From NCBI RefSeq assembly GCF_002999335.1, contig NW_020312036.1:124001-188000 (forward strand): a stretch of 64,000 bases of DNA, written 5' to 3'. The notes beneath the pieces were generated by a model that worked only from the letters and a program-made list of their open reading frames with translations, made no database searches and was not told the origin of the DNA. The position numbers and the translations under genes are program-made. Shown piece after piece: positions 1 to 11,670 of this stretch; positions within the stretch are counted from its first letter, which is position 1; every line of letters starts with the position of its first letter. This DNA comes from Cyclospora cayetanensis (Eukaryota > Apicomplexa > Conoidasida > Eucoccidiorida > Eimeriidae).

Positions 1-3000
1 ATGGGCAGTGTCTCCCTGCTGCTGCTGCCGCTGCTGCAGCGACAACGGCTGCTGCCGCGCGCATGCTGGGTATGGCGGAGGCGACTATGCATCACGTGGC
101 TGCATGCGGACTGGAAGCTGCCGCAGCGGAGGCTGCGGCAGCGGCTGCAGCGGGGAGTTGCAGCGGCAAAATGCTGATTCATGGCACAGGGCTAAATACG
201 GCTGCTGCAGCAAGTGGCGCAGCAGTTGCAACAAATGCTGCAGCGGCTGCTATCGCGACAGTGCGTGCTGCGGAGTCGGGAGCGGCGTACTCCCCTGCAG
301 CTGCTGCAGCTGCAGGGGAGTATTTGGGGTGTCTGGACAGCTTCCACGAGCTGCCTATCCCTTTGGCGCTTCCAGATCACATTTGCAATCTCATTTCCAC
401 AGGAGAGGCGTCGTCGAGTGTGGCGGGGCAGCAGCAGCAGCAAGCAGCCGCTGCTGCTGCAGCCGCTGCTGCCGCAGACAAGGCAGCAGCAGCAGCAGCA
501 GCTGCGATGCAGGTGGGAGGATCGCAAGGACGCTTTTCCACGTGGGCTTTGCAGCACGCAGACTCGACAGCCGCTGCAGCAGCGGCTGCTGCAGTCGCAG
601 CTCAAGGCGTCTCTCCAGCTGCAGCGGCAAGAGCATCTGCCGTGGCAGAAGCAGCCGCTGCTGCAGCTGCAGAGGCTGCCGTCGCAGCGGGAGAGTCGGA
701 TGCCATAGCTGCAGCTGCGGCGTCTATTGAGTCGCGAGCTGCTGCCCTCGCAGAAGCAGCAACAAGGCGCATGCAGCAGCTGTTAGATGTCACTCGTGCT
801 GCAGCAGCAGGCAACCCCACAGAATATGCTGCTTTAAAGGTATCTCCGGGGGCGGCAGCGGCTGCAGCTTCCGCTGTAGATGCTGGCGTTCGTGCAGCAG
901 TTGCTGCAGCATGCAGCACAGCGCATGCCGCGGTAGAGGGAGCAAAGGCGCGTGCGTGGCATTTGTCCTTTAGTAGGAATAACAGCAGCAGCAGCAACAA
1001 CAGCAGCAGTACGATTGCAGGCAGCAACAGCAGCAGCAGCAACAGCAACAGTACGATTGCAGGCAGCAACAGCAACAGCAGCAACAGCACAATTGCGGGG
1101 AGCAACAGCAACAGCAGCAGCAGCAGCAGCAACAGCAACAGCAGCACGATTGCAGGCAGCATCAGCAGCAACAGTAACAGCAACAGTACGATTGCAGGCA
1201 ACAACAGCAACAGCAACAGTACGATTGCAGGCAGCAACAGCAACAGCAACAGCAATACAATTGCGGGCATTAGCAGCAACAGCAGCAACAGCAGCAGCAA
1301 TACGACTACTCCTACTACCCCCACCCCCACTACCAGCGGGGTGCTTGTAAGCGATTTGAGAGAAGCGAGGTTGCTACTATGCGCGTCTCAGGCTGTGGAA
1401 GCAGAAGGGGTAGAAACGGAAACAGCTGCAGCAGTAGCAGCAACAATGGATACAGCAGCACCATATGCAGCAGCAACAACAGATGCAGCAGTAGCAGCAG
1501 TAGCAACTACAGTAGACGCAGCAGTAGGAGCAGCAGAAACAACAACAGATGCAGCAGCAGCAGCAACAGATGCAGTAGTAGCAGCAACAACAACAGATGC
1601 AGCACCAGCAACAACAACAAGAGATGCAGCAGAAACAACAACAGATGCAGCAGAAACAACAACAGATGCAGCAGCAACAACAATAGATGCAGCAATAGAT
1701 GCAGCAACAGCAACAATAGATGCAGCAGTAGGAGCAGCAGCAACAGCAACAATAGATGCAGCACTAGTAGCAGCAGAAACAACAATAGATGCAGCACTAG
1801 TAGCAGCAGAAACAACAATAGATGCAGCAGCAACAACAACAACAGATGCAGCAGCAGCAGCAGCAGCGGCTGGCAGTAAGGTCGGCTTGGTGGAGTTTGA
1901 TCCCCCTTTGCCTGAATGGAAGCGACATGCAATCCGTGTTGTTGGTATGGGAGCCATCAACAAGCTGGTGATTGTGTTTGATCGCATCTTCTGGCAGACT
2001 GAGCAAGTGCTGCAGACGGCTGCTCCAGAGGAGGCTCCTGCGGCGAAAGCCTGGAGGCTGCAGCAGCAGCAGTCAGCAGCACCTGCAGGGTCTGATCAGA
2101 CGCCCAATCTTCCCAACGCAGCATGCGCAGCAGATGCAGCAAATGCAGCAGATGCAGAGCAGCAGACGGCGGATGTTGCTGCCCAGGCAGCAGCAGCAGC
2201 AGCAGCAGCGGCAGCAGTCGCGGCTGGGGAGGTTGACTCTAAAGGTCGACCTTTGCGGATGGGGTGTAGGCAAAAGGGATGGGCGTCTGACGAGAAAGGC
2301 GCGCATGCGCAGATCGTATACCTTCATCCTAAGCCTGCCGTCCTTATACTTGTACGTCTGCTGAAGGAGTATGCAGAAAGAAGGCTGTCTTCTCTCTCCC
2401 CCTTCCCTCCATGCCAAGCGTGTGCAGACGTCTCTAAACATCTTGCTCTCTTGGGGAGTCTCGCTCATCATGAGGCTTGCCAGTGCTACTGCCCCAAGCA
2501 TGAAAAGCGATTGCCTTCGCAGCTTTCCTAAGCTCCGCTGTGTGTCTCGCGACGCCTTCCTTCTGAAAATGCTCGAGGCAGCGCCTTCCATGAAATCCTC
2601 CTATCGCAAGCCTTCCTTCCCTTTCTCCTGACTTTGGCTTCTCCTGCGGCTTCCTTTATCCGCATTGCGCTGCTCTTCTGGAGCCTGTGCTCTAATATAC
2701 ATACATACTTGAGTGTCTATGTGTGTGTGTGTATGTATATATGTATCAGTGTATATGTGTGTATGTACGTATATTTGTATCTGTGTGTATGTATATATAT
2801 GCGTATATGTATGCATGCATGTGCTGGTATGCATGCATGTGTGTACATTGAGATATATACATACATATATATATATATCCATGTGTTTGTATTAAATATG
2901 TACGAAACATTCATATATGTATGCATGTTTGCATGCGTATCGGTTTGTATTTGTTTGTGTGTGTTTGTCTGTTTGAAGCTATCAGGCCGGTTTGCCTTTG

Positions 3001-5999
3001 CTTCAGAATCGCGTCCGAAGGAGGCGCTGCTGGTAGAGGCACTTTCTGTGTTGGGGTTGCTGCACGGGCGATTGTCTTTACCTGTGGCAGCGTTTGTGTC
3101 TCGATGGTTGAAAGATCCATTCGCGAGGGGTAGCTACTCTTACCTTCCTCCGGGAGCTACGGGGAAAGACTTGGATCTCCTGGCTGCTCCCGTAAGAGGC
3201 AGACTTCTTTTTGCTGGCGAGCATACCATCAGGCCTTATCCGTCGACTGCGCATGGTCAGTTTTTCTTTATAGTCGGGGAAGAAGGGGGGAGGGGTTGAA
3301 TTAGCTCCTGCTAGGCTTGGTTTCTGCGCAAAAAGGCAGTTGTGCTGCTGCAGCGTGTAAAAAGGGGCAGTTCACTGTATGTACATATATATATATACAT
3401 ATATATATATACGCGTGGCTACTTTGAGCTGAGAAACCGAAGCCTCCTTCTGTAGAGCAACTGCTGCATCGCAGTGTTGCTTCAGCAGCAGTCCTCGCAG
3501 CATGTGTTCACGGTGTTGGCTTGTGCTGGAATGCTGCTGCTGCTGCTGCTCTGAGTGATGGTATGCTGCTCTGAGTGATGGTGTGCTGCTCTGAGTGATG
3601 GTATGCTGCTCTGAGTGATGGTAGGCTGCTCTGAGTGATGGTAGGCTGCTCTGAGTGATGGTATGCTGCGCTGAATGCTGGTGTGCTGCTCTGAGTGATG
3701 GTATGCTGCTCTGAGTGCCGCTGCTTTGACTGCTGCTGCTCTCGCAGGTGCTTGCATCAGCGGCAGCAGAGAGGCGCAGCGTATCGTGGACTGGGTAGCG
3801 AAATGCATTCCCAAGAAGAAGCTACAGAAGGTAGAGAAAAAAGCCCCTCTAAAGCCTTCGAAGTGCTCCCTCACGCTGTCGCTTGTTGCTTGCTTCAAGG
3901 CTGCCTCTGTGCGGCTAAAGAGGAGGATGCCTGCGCCGCAGTGTAGCTACAGCTAAAGCGCTGATCCTCAGCATGCGCGCTGCTGCTGCTGCTGTTGCTC
4001 GGTTGCTGATTGTGTGCCTTAAACATACAGGGGCCAGTAGGATCTGTAGAGGGCATCCAAACTTTGGATATTGATGACGGAGTCGCTGGCTCGAAGGGGA
4101 GTCTATCTGCTGTGTCGGAAGATACTATCGAGGGGCCTAGGGAAGAGTGAGCTGCCTTCCCCTTCCTTATCTCCTCTACTCCATAGTCAACATCCGTGCA
4201 AAGCGAGAAAGAGAAAGCGACAGAGAAAGAGAGAGAAAAAGACAGAGACAGAGAGAGAGAGAGACGGCACCAGAGCTTCTGGTGCTCCCCGATTTCTCTC
4301 TCCTCTTCTATTTCTCTTTCTTTCTATTCTCTCTTCCTCTCTGTCCCTCTCTCTATCTCTCCCTGTCTCTTTCTCTCTGTCTCTCTCTCTCTTTCTCTCT
4401 CCCCCCCACTCTCTTTCTGTCTCTCTTTCTCTCTCTCTCTATCTCTTTCTCCTCTCTGTCTCTCTCTCTTTCTCTCTCCCCCCCACTCTCTCTCTGTCTC
4501 TCTTTCTCCTCTCTGTCTCTCTCTACCCACCGATTGCTGCGCTGCCCCCGAGTTGAGAGCGGTCTGACGACGTACGAAGAAAGAAAGCGCCTACAGTGGC
4601 GGCTCGTTCGCAGCTGCGCTGTTTTTGCAGCAGCAACTGCGGCTGCAGCCCACCTGCTATTGCTGCTGTCGCCTGAGGTGTCGCTTGCGATTTTTTTGTG
4701 TGGCAGGGAGCGTTGTGAGTGGTTCGGCGCGGTGCGTTGTGCCTTTTGTGGGGAGGCGCAAACGCTGGATCGGCTTTTTGTGGGGTGTCTCTCGATCCCC
4801 CTGCCGAAGGGCAGCGGCAGCAGCAGCGGCAGTGACGGTGTGCTGCGTGTGGCTGCGCACGAAGACTGCAGCTACCACTGTCAGGAAGTTCTAAGCAGCG
4901 CTGAGGGGAGTCAGTGGTATAATTTACGGCGGGGTGTCTTGCGGGCTGCATGCACGCGCTGCTGCTGGTGTGGAGCACTTGGTGCAGGGAGATTGTGTAG
5001 CAGCAGCAAATGCGAGGCTGCAGCACACCTTCCATGCTTCCTCAGAGTGACACAGCAGCGGCACGACCTGTGAGCATCGACAAACCCCCTCTTAGCCGCC
5101 GTCTTTGCTGCTGAAAGCCTGTTTGTTTCTCTCTCTATCTCTCTTTCTATCTCTTTTTTTCTCTCTCTTGAGGCCAGTCGGTTGCCTCTTCGGGGTGCTC
5201 CTTTTTGCGGCTGCAGATGAGGGGATGGGTAGTGGGGGCACTTCTTTTTCTTCGCAGTTGCGAGGTACTTGTTCGCCGCTCGCGAGTCTGTCTGCTGCGA
5301 GTGCTCCTGATTTGCTGTTGGTGCTGCAGACCCTTCTTGTGCCCAGATCACTTGCTGGAAAAGAGCCGTGGCTTTGCGGTGAGCAACGGGCTCACTCCAG
5401 GAGCCGCTGCTGCTGCTGCAGCCGAAGAAGAATCTCGTCGAGAAGTTCGACAAACAGTGCTACTCCAGCAACAACGCCGTCTTCGAGAACGGCAGCAGCA
5501 GGAGCAGGAGGAGGCGGCTTGCTGCTTGTGCTCCGCTGTACGTACCGGCGCCGCGCTGGCTAGCGCCATGCAGCACACAAGCGACGCTGCAGCAGCAGCA
5601 GCCACGAGCAGTGGTCATGAACTTGCTGCTCTTGCTGCTGGAATCGCTGCTGCTGCAGACTCAGTCACAGCAATGCTGCGGCCTGAGGAGCGCGACTTTG
5701 CTGCTGCTGCTGCAGTGGTGCATGCTGCGGCAGCCGCCTCGCCCCCCGCGGAGAGCAGCCGCAAGAGCTCCACATACAGTGGGCAGGAAGGGGGCCCCTT
5801 GCAGCAAGAAGTTCTAGCTGTACGGCCCCTTCCCCACGCGTTCCAAGTGAAACAGCAGCAGCAGCGACACCAACTGCAGCAGCAGCAGCGGGATACTTTC
5901 TGCTCGCAGCTCACTGCCTTTTTGCAAGCCGTTCGGCAGCAGCAGCAGCAGCAGCTGCAGCAGCAGCAGCAGGGGGAGGACGATCCACTGAAGCCGTAG
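1..5999 (+). CDS. LSD1: LSD1/KDM1-type flavin histone-lysine demethylase with extended PHD finger (5' end outside window)
   Basis: FAD-dependent amine oxidase expected to demethylate histone lysines in the nucleus. The first reading frame is open from the window edge to at least 2350 and carries FDPPLPEWKRHAI and a FDRIFW motif, the signature of the LSD1 substrate-binding half. The exon ending at 3255 carries SRWLKDPFARGSYSYLPPG and LLFAGEHTIRPYPSTAHG, which is the LSD1 C-terminal FAD-binding segment. Exon 3748-3830 continues it (ACISGSREAQRI). Exons 4031-4146, 4707-5069 and 5330-5999 then join in phase. They encode an extended-PHD-like zinc module: CAFCG near the start, CTRCCWCGA, HLPCFL, and FLCPDH after the last junction. 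The tail is Ala/Gln rich and stops at 5997-5999. Poly-Ala, Ser/Asn and Thr-Asp-Ala-Ala blocks fill much of 63-1870. The junction between the first frame and the 3255 exon is not resolved. Family call firm; exon map partly inferred. Confidence 0.85.
970..1310 (+). repeat. AAC/AGC coding repeat (Ser-Asn-Thr-Ile-Ala-Gly tract) in LSD1
   Basis: Runs of AGC and AAC codons are punctuated by ACGATTGCAGGC, giving repeated STIAG steps in a Ser/Asn-rich tract. It lies in the open LSD1 frame between the N-terminal region and the FAD/substrate domain, so it is read as translated low-complexity sequence and not an intron. Confidence 0.8.
1440..1870 (+). repeat. GCAGCAACAACAGAT-type coding repeat (Thr-Asp-Ala-Ala tract) in LSD1
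   Basis: Degenerate tandem repeat of about 15-30 bp units built on GCA/ACA/GAT codons. It translates as Ala-Ala-Glu-Thr-Thr-Thr-Asp-Ala-Ala steps and runs directly into the conserved amine-oxidase motif FDPPLPEWK. Confidence 0.8.
2700..2965. repeat. TG/TATG microsatellite in an LSD1 intron
   Basis: Alternating TGTG, TATG and TATATG steps fill the intron before the exon that ends at 3255. Frames through it are Tyr/Val/Cys/Met-only and are not coding. Confidence 0.85.
3545..3720. repeat. 20-bp minisatellite in an LSD1 intron
   Basis: About 8.5 copies of CTGAGTGATGGTATGCTGCT with single-base variants. The array lies in the intron 3256-3747 and ends about 25 bp before the splice acceptor of the exon starting at 3748. 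Confidence 0.9.
4200..4545. repeat. GA then CT-rich low-complexity intron segment
   Basis: A GA-rich block (4200-4265) is followed by a CT/TTTCT-rich block up to 4530. It sits inside the LSD1 intron 4147-4706 and looks like an extended pyrimidine tract with no coding potential. Confidence 0.8.
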
Positions 6000-7275
6000 G
6001 CGTAACAGAAACAGCGATCGGTTTACCCTAGTGATCTCGAATTCCAGTCAGGGGATTTATATGTAATTCGTGAGGGGTTGGGGTAGGGGGCAGGTCGCTT
6101 ATGACCTCAGTACCTTTCTGAAATGCTCGTTTTTTTCGCATGCAAACAAAAAATAATAGCATTCATAAGGATTCCAGCCAGGCAGTGCTAGTGGGCTCTA
6201 GATTTAATCCTACACCACGAGCGGCCTTCACGCACCGCAGCACAGCTGCGCGCGCTCAAGAACACAGGCTCACAGGCATTGAATACAGTCACTTGATGGA
6301 TCTCCCACTCCCGCATGCACACTCCTAAGACAACTTTTTTTCTCTCTGGTGCCCCTCTGCCGGCTCTTCTCTCCCTCTCTCTCTTGCATGGAATCTAAAT
6401 TCCACTCCTCCCTGTTTCTTCTCATACTGCTGCTCTTTCTGTTCCTCCACGACACAGACAGCGCGCCGTTTCGCCAACACCGCTCGGCTCCTCTGTGTTT
6501 GCCATCTTGCTGGCTTGGTCAGCCTTTTCCTGCCGTGCTCCTCCTTTGCGCTCACCCCTCCAAATCCCCCTGCATCGGCCCCCCTTTACTTTCATCGCAG
6601 ACTACGGAGGGCACCGAGATGATGCCTGGCGATACAGAGAGGGGCAGAATACTGGGGACGGCAGACACCAGGCTTTTGATCAGCAGCAAAAAACTCTTTT
6701 GCAGGCAACACCAATCACTTTTTTGGAAGGCCTCTTAAGGCATCGGCCTACGAGCGAGCCACTTGGGGCTTACCCCTCCAAAAGCCCATTAAACGACGGA
6801 AGCCAAGACTTTTCAAGGCTCCGATTTTGTGATTAAACTTTGAATCCGAGGCCTATACTTTTGACCGAGCGTTTCAGGCTAAAGTTGCAGGTTTCGGTGT
6901 GCCGACACTGCAAGTCCGCCGCCGACTGCCAGAATAACATTGAAGGCTCCACCCAGTTTTGAGATCTGCAGCAGTCTGCAAGCACAAATAATATTCTGTC
7001 TAATACAATTCTTTCTCTTAGTTCAAGGCTCCTTCCCTGAACTCCCGGTTGGGATACATATGCTCTCCATAGTTTGCACTCATGGCATCCGCAGAGCTGC
7101 CGTTGTAGCAGCAGAGCGCCAACAGTTTTTCTGGGAGTCAATTGCTAGTCTTGTTCCATAGTCAGCTCACACCCCATTCTGCGTCTCTTTCAGCGGTTCC
7201 TTCTCTCTCCGTCCTCCCATCTTCCCTATTCATGTTTCACCCGGTGCTGCATCCCCTGCACGTACACCTGCAAAG
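6000..7275. other. Intergenic region between LSD1 and the four-helix membrane protein
   Basis: No frame with a recognisable domain. The only item of note is a plus-strand frame at 6391-6738 whose first 25 residues are hydrophobic like a signal peptide, but it has no further support. I see no tRNA or tandem array. Confidence 0.5.
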
Positions 7276-8217
7276 ATGTTGTCTGTCATGAAGAACGCCC
7301 TAGTTACGGGGGCAAGTAAGGAGGACGTGAGTATACGCAAAAGAGAACTCGATTGGTTCTCGCGAAACTGCTGGATCATTGCTTCCCAAGCGACCGTCAT
7401 TGCCGGCTTCGCCTTTTCCCAGCTCTCCAGGCCTGGTAATCCAGAAGGCGCAGGGTGGTCATATCTTCTCCAGGTGACGCTCACGGGGATTGCATTCGTG
7501 TGCGCACTCAATGTACTCGTCAGAGCAACGCTATCTGGCATCTACGCGCAAGGCAAGTTGGGGAGTCGTGGAACTCATTGTGCACTTTTCACATTTCACC
7601 CTTGATGCTCTGTCTCAGGCGGTGCCCCTCTTTGTTTACTTTTCTTTTTGTATTTTTATCCATGCCCCCACCACCTTTATGTAGCCGTTTCTCACATTCA
7701 TTTCCTGCTGCTTCCTTGATGCTTCTTGAGCGTCGTCGGGGCGCGTATTGGCAGAAGCCCGTAGGCAGCTGCCTTTGCTCCTGCTATCCCCCCTCATGAC
7801 CATGACGCGTTTAAAAGCTAGGATCGGCTGCTGATTTCTCGCCTTTCCCTGCTAGACTTTAGGGGTCTCCTGCATCCCTGCATAGTGCCTTTTATTCTCT
7901 CTCTCTCTCTAGCAAGCAAGCAAGCTCTGCTACGCTCCGGTTCTTCTGATTCAGGTCTAGCCTTAAGAGGCCACGAAGGTTTCAGCGACTTGGCAGTGGC
8001 CATCCGTCGACTGAGAAACGACCAGGACCGCATCCTGCGACAGTTTATAACTTGTTTGGTGTGCTTCGTTCTCTCCAGCTTTGCTGCTGTTTGTGAGACT
8101 GGAAGACAGGGAAGGGCCTCTGTCAAAGTAGAGGCTGCATTGCTCTTCGTCTCGCTTGCCCTCGCCGCTGTCGCGTGGAGATCCATCAGCCTTTTCTACC
8201 ATGCAGCGTACGGATGA
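7276..8217 (+). CDS. Conserved four-transmembrane protein, two exons, GC-AG intron
   Basis: Exon 1 is 7276-7552 and exon 2 is 7955-8217; joined in phase they give 179 residues. Hydrophobic segments lie at about 33-50, 62-86, 119-139 and 151-173. A basic/polar loop with LALRGHEGFSDLA and a charged RLRNDQDR stretch sits between helices 2 and 3. The donor is AAG|GCAAGT and the acceptor TTCAG, a GC-AG intron; the best alternative GT donor a few bases downstream adds residues that break the loop motif. I recognise a loose resemblance to small four-helix membrane proteins of algae and alveolates, and the helix layout recalls ORAI channels. The ORAI filter glutamate has no obvious counterpart (helix 1 reads AGFAFSQL). 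Function unknown; probably a real membrane protein. Confidence 0.7.
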
Positions 8218-8739
8218 ACTAGGCTTTAGGGTTTGCAGCAGCAGGGTTCGTAGAAGAAAAAGTGCCCGCATAGGGAGAGTGCGCAGGGTTCGAAGGTTTA
8301 ATGGGTAAGCAGGCAGTCTATGCGAAAGACTACCGAGTTGAGGCTCTCCCCTGCTGTCTTCGCCCGTGCGTTTCCCTTTTTTGCTGCAGCGCTGCGGGAG
8401 GAGGTGTTACCGGCATAGAGGGCGTCTACTCCCGCGTGGGTGACTTGGACGCTATTGTTGCGGAAGACTGAGGTCGCAAACAGAAAGAGAAGGGCTTAAA
8501 CAGGGCGGTAGAAGGAAACAAAGAGGCGAGAAACCAACACCAGAGGCAAGTGGCTTCTCCGCTCTGCTGTATCTCCATCGTTTTGTCTGTCCTCCGCGTT
8601 CCTAGCTACACCACCTCTCTGCCTTTTTATGACTCACCCCGGGAGTGATCACAATCCGCAATCTAGAGAGCATATTCTGTATGTATGTGTTTTGGGAATT
8701 TGCATGGCGAAGGCCTCTGCTGAACGGACGGCGGCTGTC

Positions 8740-8811
8740 GGCTGCTTAGTCTAGTGGTATGATTCTCGCTTAGGGTGCGAGAGGTCCCGGGTTCAATTCC
8801 CGGAGCAGCCC
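8740..8811 (+). tRNA. tRNA-Pro (anticodon AGG)
   Basis: A 72-nt cloverleaf. Acceptor stem GGCTGCT pairs with AGCAGCC, with discriminator C at 8811. Anticodon stem CTCGC/GCGAG encloses loop TTAGGGT, so the anticodon is AGG at 8772-8774. The A box (TAGTCTAGTGG) and B box (GGTTCAATTCC) are both intact. No intron. Confidence 0.95.
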
Positions 8812-8812
8812 G

Positions 8813-8817
8813 TTTTT
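8813..8817 (+). terminator. RNA polymerase III terminator of tRNA-Pro
   Basis: A run of five T residues begins two bases after the tRNA 3' end, the usual Pol III stop signal. Confidence 0.8.
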
Positions 8818-9397
8818 CCATTTGATTTATGGACCCTTGTTACTCTCGAGTTTCTAATCAAGTTTAACTTCAGAGTGATAGAGAGAAAAACCAAATGTAT
8901 CATTGTAACGGGTCCTTTTGCCGCTGACACCGAGAAGTGGCATCCTGTGTGCGCTGGTGGACGAAGCCGAGCGCAAGCCCGAGAGCGTTTGATGGACGCA
9001 TCACTCTATGGTGCAGGAAAGATGGTGATAAACATGCACACATCAGCACACACGCACAGACATACGCTGAAGAAGCACGAAATACGAAGTCTCATTCATG
9101 AGTTTTTGATATTTAGGAATTTTCGGAGAGAATATTACAAGGAGGCTACCGCTGCCTGCCTTCCACCGAGAGCCCCTCCGGGAGTGGAGAACAATGAAGG
9201 GGCCGCAGCGGTGTCGAGGCAAGAGCCACGTACCCTCGAAAAGCTGTCCGCCTGCCTTCCTGTAGCCATGTTTTCACATCTCCATATCGAACTAAATTGT
9301 ACATTAACTCACTCTTGCGCTTCTTCCTATCGAACCACATCACGTGCCTCTAGAACAGCCTTTTAGCAGACGCACCACGCTTCCTCCGAGAGTTAAA

Positions 9398-11670
9398 ATG
9401 GCAGCAAGCGTGCGCTGTCTAGCCGCCTTCTCCTCCCGGCGCTTTATGGGATTTCTGAGCCGTCCGCTCCTTTCAAGGCTACCTTCTCAACCACTGGGAG
9501 TTCCCCGACATTTCCCCCCCTTCGTCCCTGTGGCAGGTACACAAGCAACTGCATCGAGAGAATTCGCGACGGCATTCAACTTGGAGCCCCTCGTGGGTGG
9601 CTCAGCACCCGACTTTGAGGCCGACGCCTACATGCCATCAGGTCGGCAAACGGATCTCCAACAACGCTGGAGCAGCCCTCTAATTTAGAACACTTAAGCG
9701 ATACACATCCAGCATGTACTGGGTAGATATTAGCTCTATATGGATGTTCGCCCTGCTACAATGAGACTCTTCCCTCAGCCTGCCCGTTCCTATGCTGCCA
9801 AACCCTTCTTTTCCCTGCTGTGCTTCGCAAATACATGTACATCCTGCCCTGTAAGTGATATGTACGTATACATGGGTAGAGTGCATGTTGCGACTAGGCG
9901 CTTTGCTTGCATTTGAGTCTTACATTCAATAGGTGTAGCGTTCGTCAATGCGCGCAACCATGCCTGCCTAGCCGGTTCTCCATACTGTACGCGGTTCTGC
10001 TTGTGTGTGTTGTGTCAGGAAAAATTGAAAAGCTGTCTCTCCAGGCATTGCTACAGGCTCACGATGGTGTTTGCCTCCTCTTTTATCCTCTCGACTTCAC
10101 CTTCGTGTGCCCTACAGAGCTCGTCGCCTACAATAAAGAGGCAGCCTCATTCAAGGAGAAGAACTGGGCGGTAAGGGGCCGAAAACGCTGCCACACATAA
10201 ACACACGTACAAACACATGTACATGCAAATACGCACACGTTCAAACAAGCACACACATGCACACACACACACATGCATACGCATATACATGCATGCATAC
10301 ATATATACATGCACATACCGATATATAGCCGTATCCAATCCGAGAGAGTTGTGGGGGTATCTGGTGAATGGCGAGCCAACGGAGGACTATTATGCCTCGC
10401 CGTTCCTTCTAAATCATAGTTTGACAGCAGAACCTCGACGCGTTACACACCTAGCTGATAGAGAGAGTAACTCACGTCGTAGCCCATGTGTGTATGGATA
10501 TATATATATGTATGAATATAAATATGCATATTTTTACATAAGTGTGTGTGTGTATGCGCGCTGGATCATGTAAAATTCATGGTTCCTGTTACTGTAGCCC
10601 GTCTCTGGCCCTCATGCTCTTCAGGAGCAGTGAGACAAGCCATTGTTTAATGACCTGCGCCTCTTTCCACGTGTTGTCGTGTTTCGGCCGCATCGTGAAG
10701 GGGCTTTGGGAATTTGTGTGTGTGAATGTGTACGTGTATATGTATATGAATATGTCTGTGTATATGTATATGAATATGTATGTGAATATGAATATGTATA
10801 TAAATATGAATACATGTATATGAATATGAATATATGTATATGAATATGTATATCAATATGTATATAAATATGTATATATATGTATGTAACTATGAATATA
10901 TGTATATGTATATGAATATGTCTGTGTATATGTATATGAATGTGTATGTGAATATGAATATGTATACAAGTATGAATATATGTATATGAATATGAATATA
11001 TGTATATGAATATGTATATGAATATGTATACAAGTATGAATATATGTATATGAATATGAATATATGTATGTGTATGTGAATATGTATGTGTACATGTATA
11101 GCTTCATCAGCACCCATTATGACGGGTATGTAGGGGGGGCGTGTTGGCACGAGCCTCTGTTCGATATTTGGCGGCGATGTGTGCGCGTGTACCCTCCCGC
11201 TGACCCCCGAATACTTTGTGTTTGCCTGCATCCTGGCTGCTGTGTATTTCTGTGCGTGAACTTTTGTTGTGTTTGCGTGCCAGTTGGTCGGGATTTCTGT
11301 TGACAGCGCTCACGCGCATGCCGCATGGAGTCGCATGCCTCCGTCCGAAGGCGGTGTTGGCGCGTTGTCCTTTCCGCTAGTCTCTGATCTGACGAAAGAA
11401 ATCTCCCGCAGTTTCAGACTGCTGAGTCGCGGGGCGTACAGCCTGCGGGGGTGTGTGCTGATCGACAAGCTGGGCACGGTAAGGCACATGACGGTGAATG
11501 ACGCGTCCATGGGTAGGAACGTGGAGGAAACCTTGAGAGTCATCGACATGATTTCCCACTTGAGCGTCAACAAGACGCGCGTCTGCCCTGCCTGCTGGGT
11601 GAAGGGATCTCAAGACATGGCCCCCTCCGTCCAGGGTGTGCAGGATTACGTGGCAGGCTTGAAGAAGTGA
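9398..11670 (+). CDS. Mitochondrial-type typical 2-Cys peroxiredoxin
   Basis: Thiol peroxidase that reduces hydrogen peroxide and organic peroxides, usually recharged by thioredoxin. Three exons join in phase: 9398-9641, 10019-10170 and 11284-11670, giving 260 residues. Residues 1 to about 60 are rich in Arg, Ser and Leu and free of acidic residues, fitting a mitochondrial presequence. Exon 2 carries [14 protein letters not shown] with the peroxidatic Cys at about 112. Exon 3 carries a GGVG loop, SVDS, LRG and the resolving site VCPACW near 232-237. That site reads C-P-A-C where the family usually has C-P-A-N. The end reads DYVAGLKK in place of the usual YF helix. Intron 2 is about 1.1 kb and largely an AT-rich microsatellite. 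Family certain; location inferred. Confidence 0.95.
10710..11105. repeat. TATATGAATATG microsatellite in peroxiredoxin intron 2
   Basis: Interleaved TATATG and AATATG steps with a larger repeated block of about 60-100 bp. It is bounded by ordinary intron sequence and lies between exons 2 and 3 of the peroxiredoxin. Confidence 0.85.

Noticed and set aside
602..1330. 242-codon minus frame rich in Leu
   Set aside because: Antisense of the Ser/Asn coding repeat in LSD1; poly-Leu is a by-product of GCT/GTT runs.
4147..4706. Ser/Leu-rich frames resembling a hydrophobic protein
   Set aside because: CT-rich pyrimidine tract within an LSD1 intron; phase of flanking exons requires it to be removed.
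6391..6738. Plus frame starting with a signal-peptide-like hydrophobic stretch
   Set aside because: No motif beyond the first 25 residues, pyrimidine-rich composition explains the hydrophobicity, and no splice or conservation support.
8222..8236. TTTAGGG heptamer like a telomere repeat
   Set aside because: Single copy only, no array; window is not subtelomeric on this evidence.
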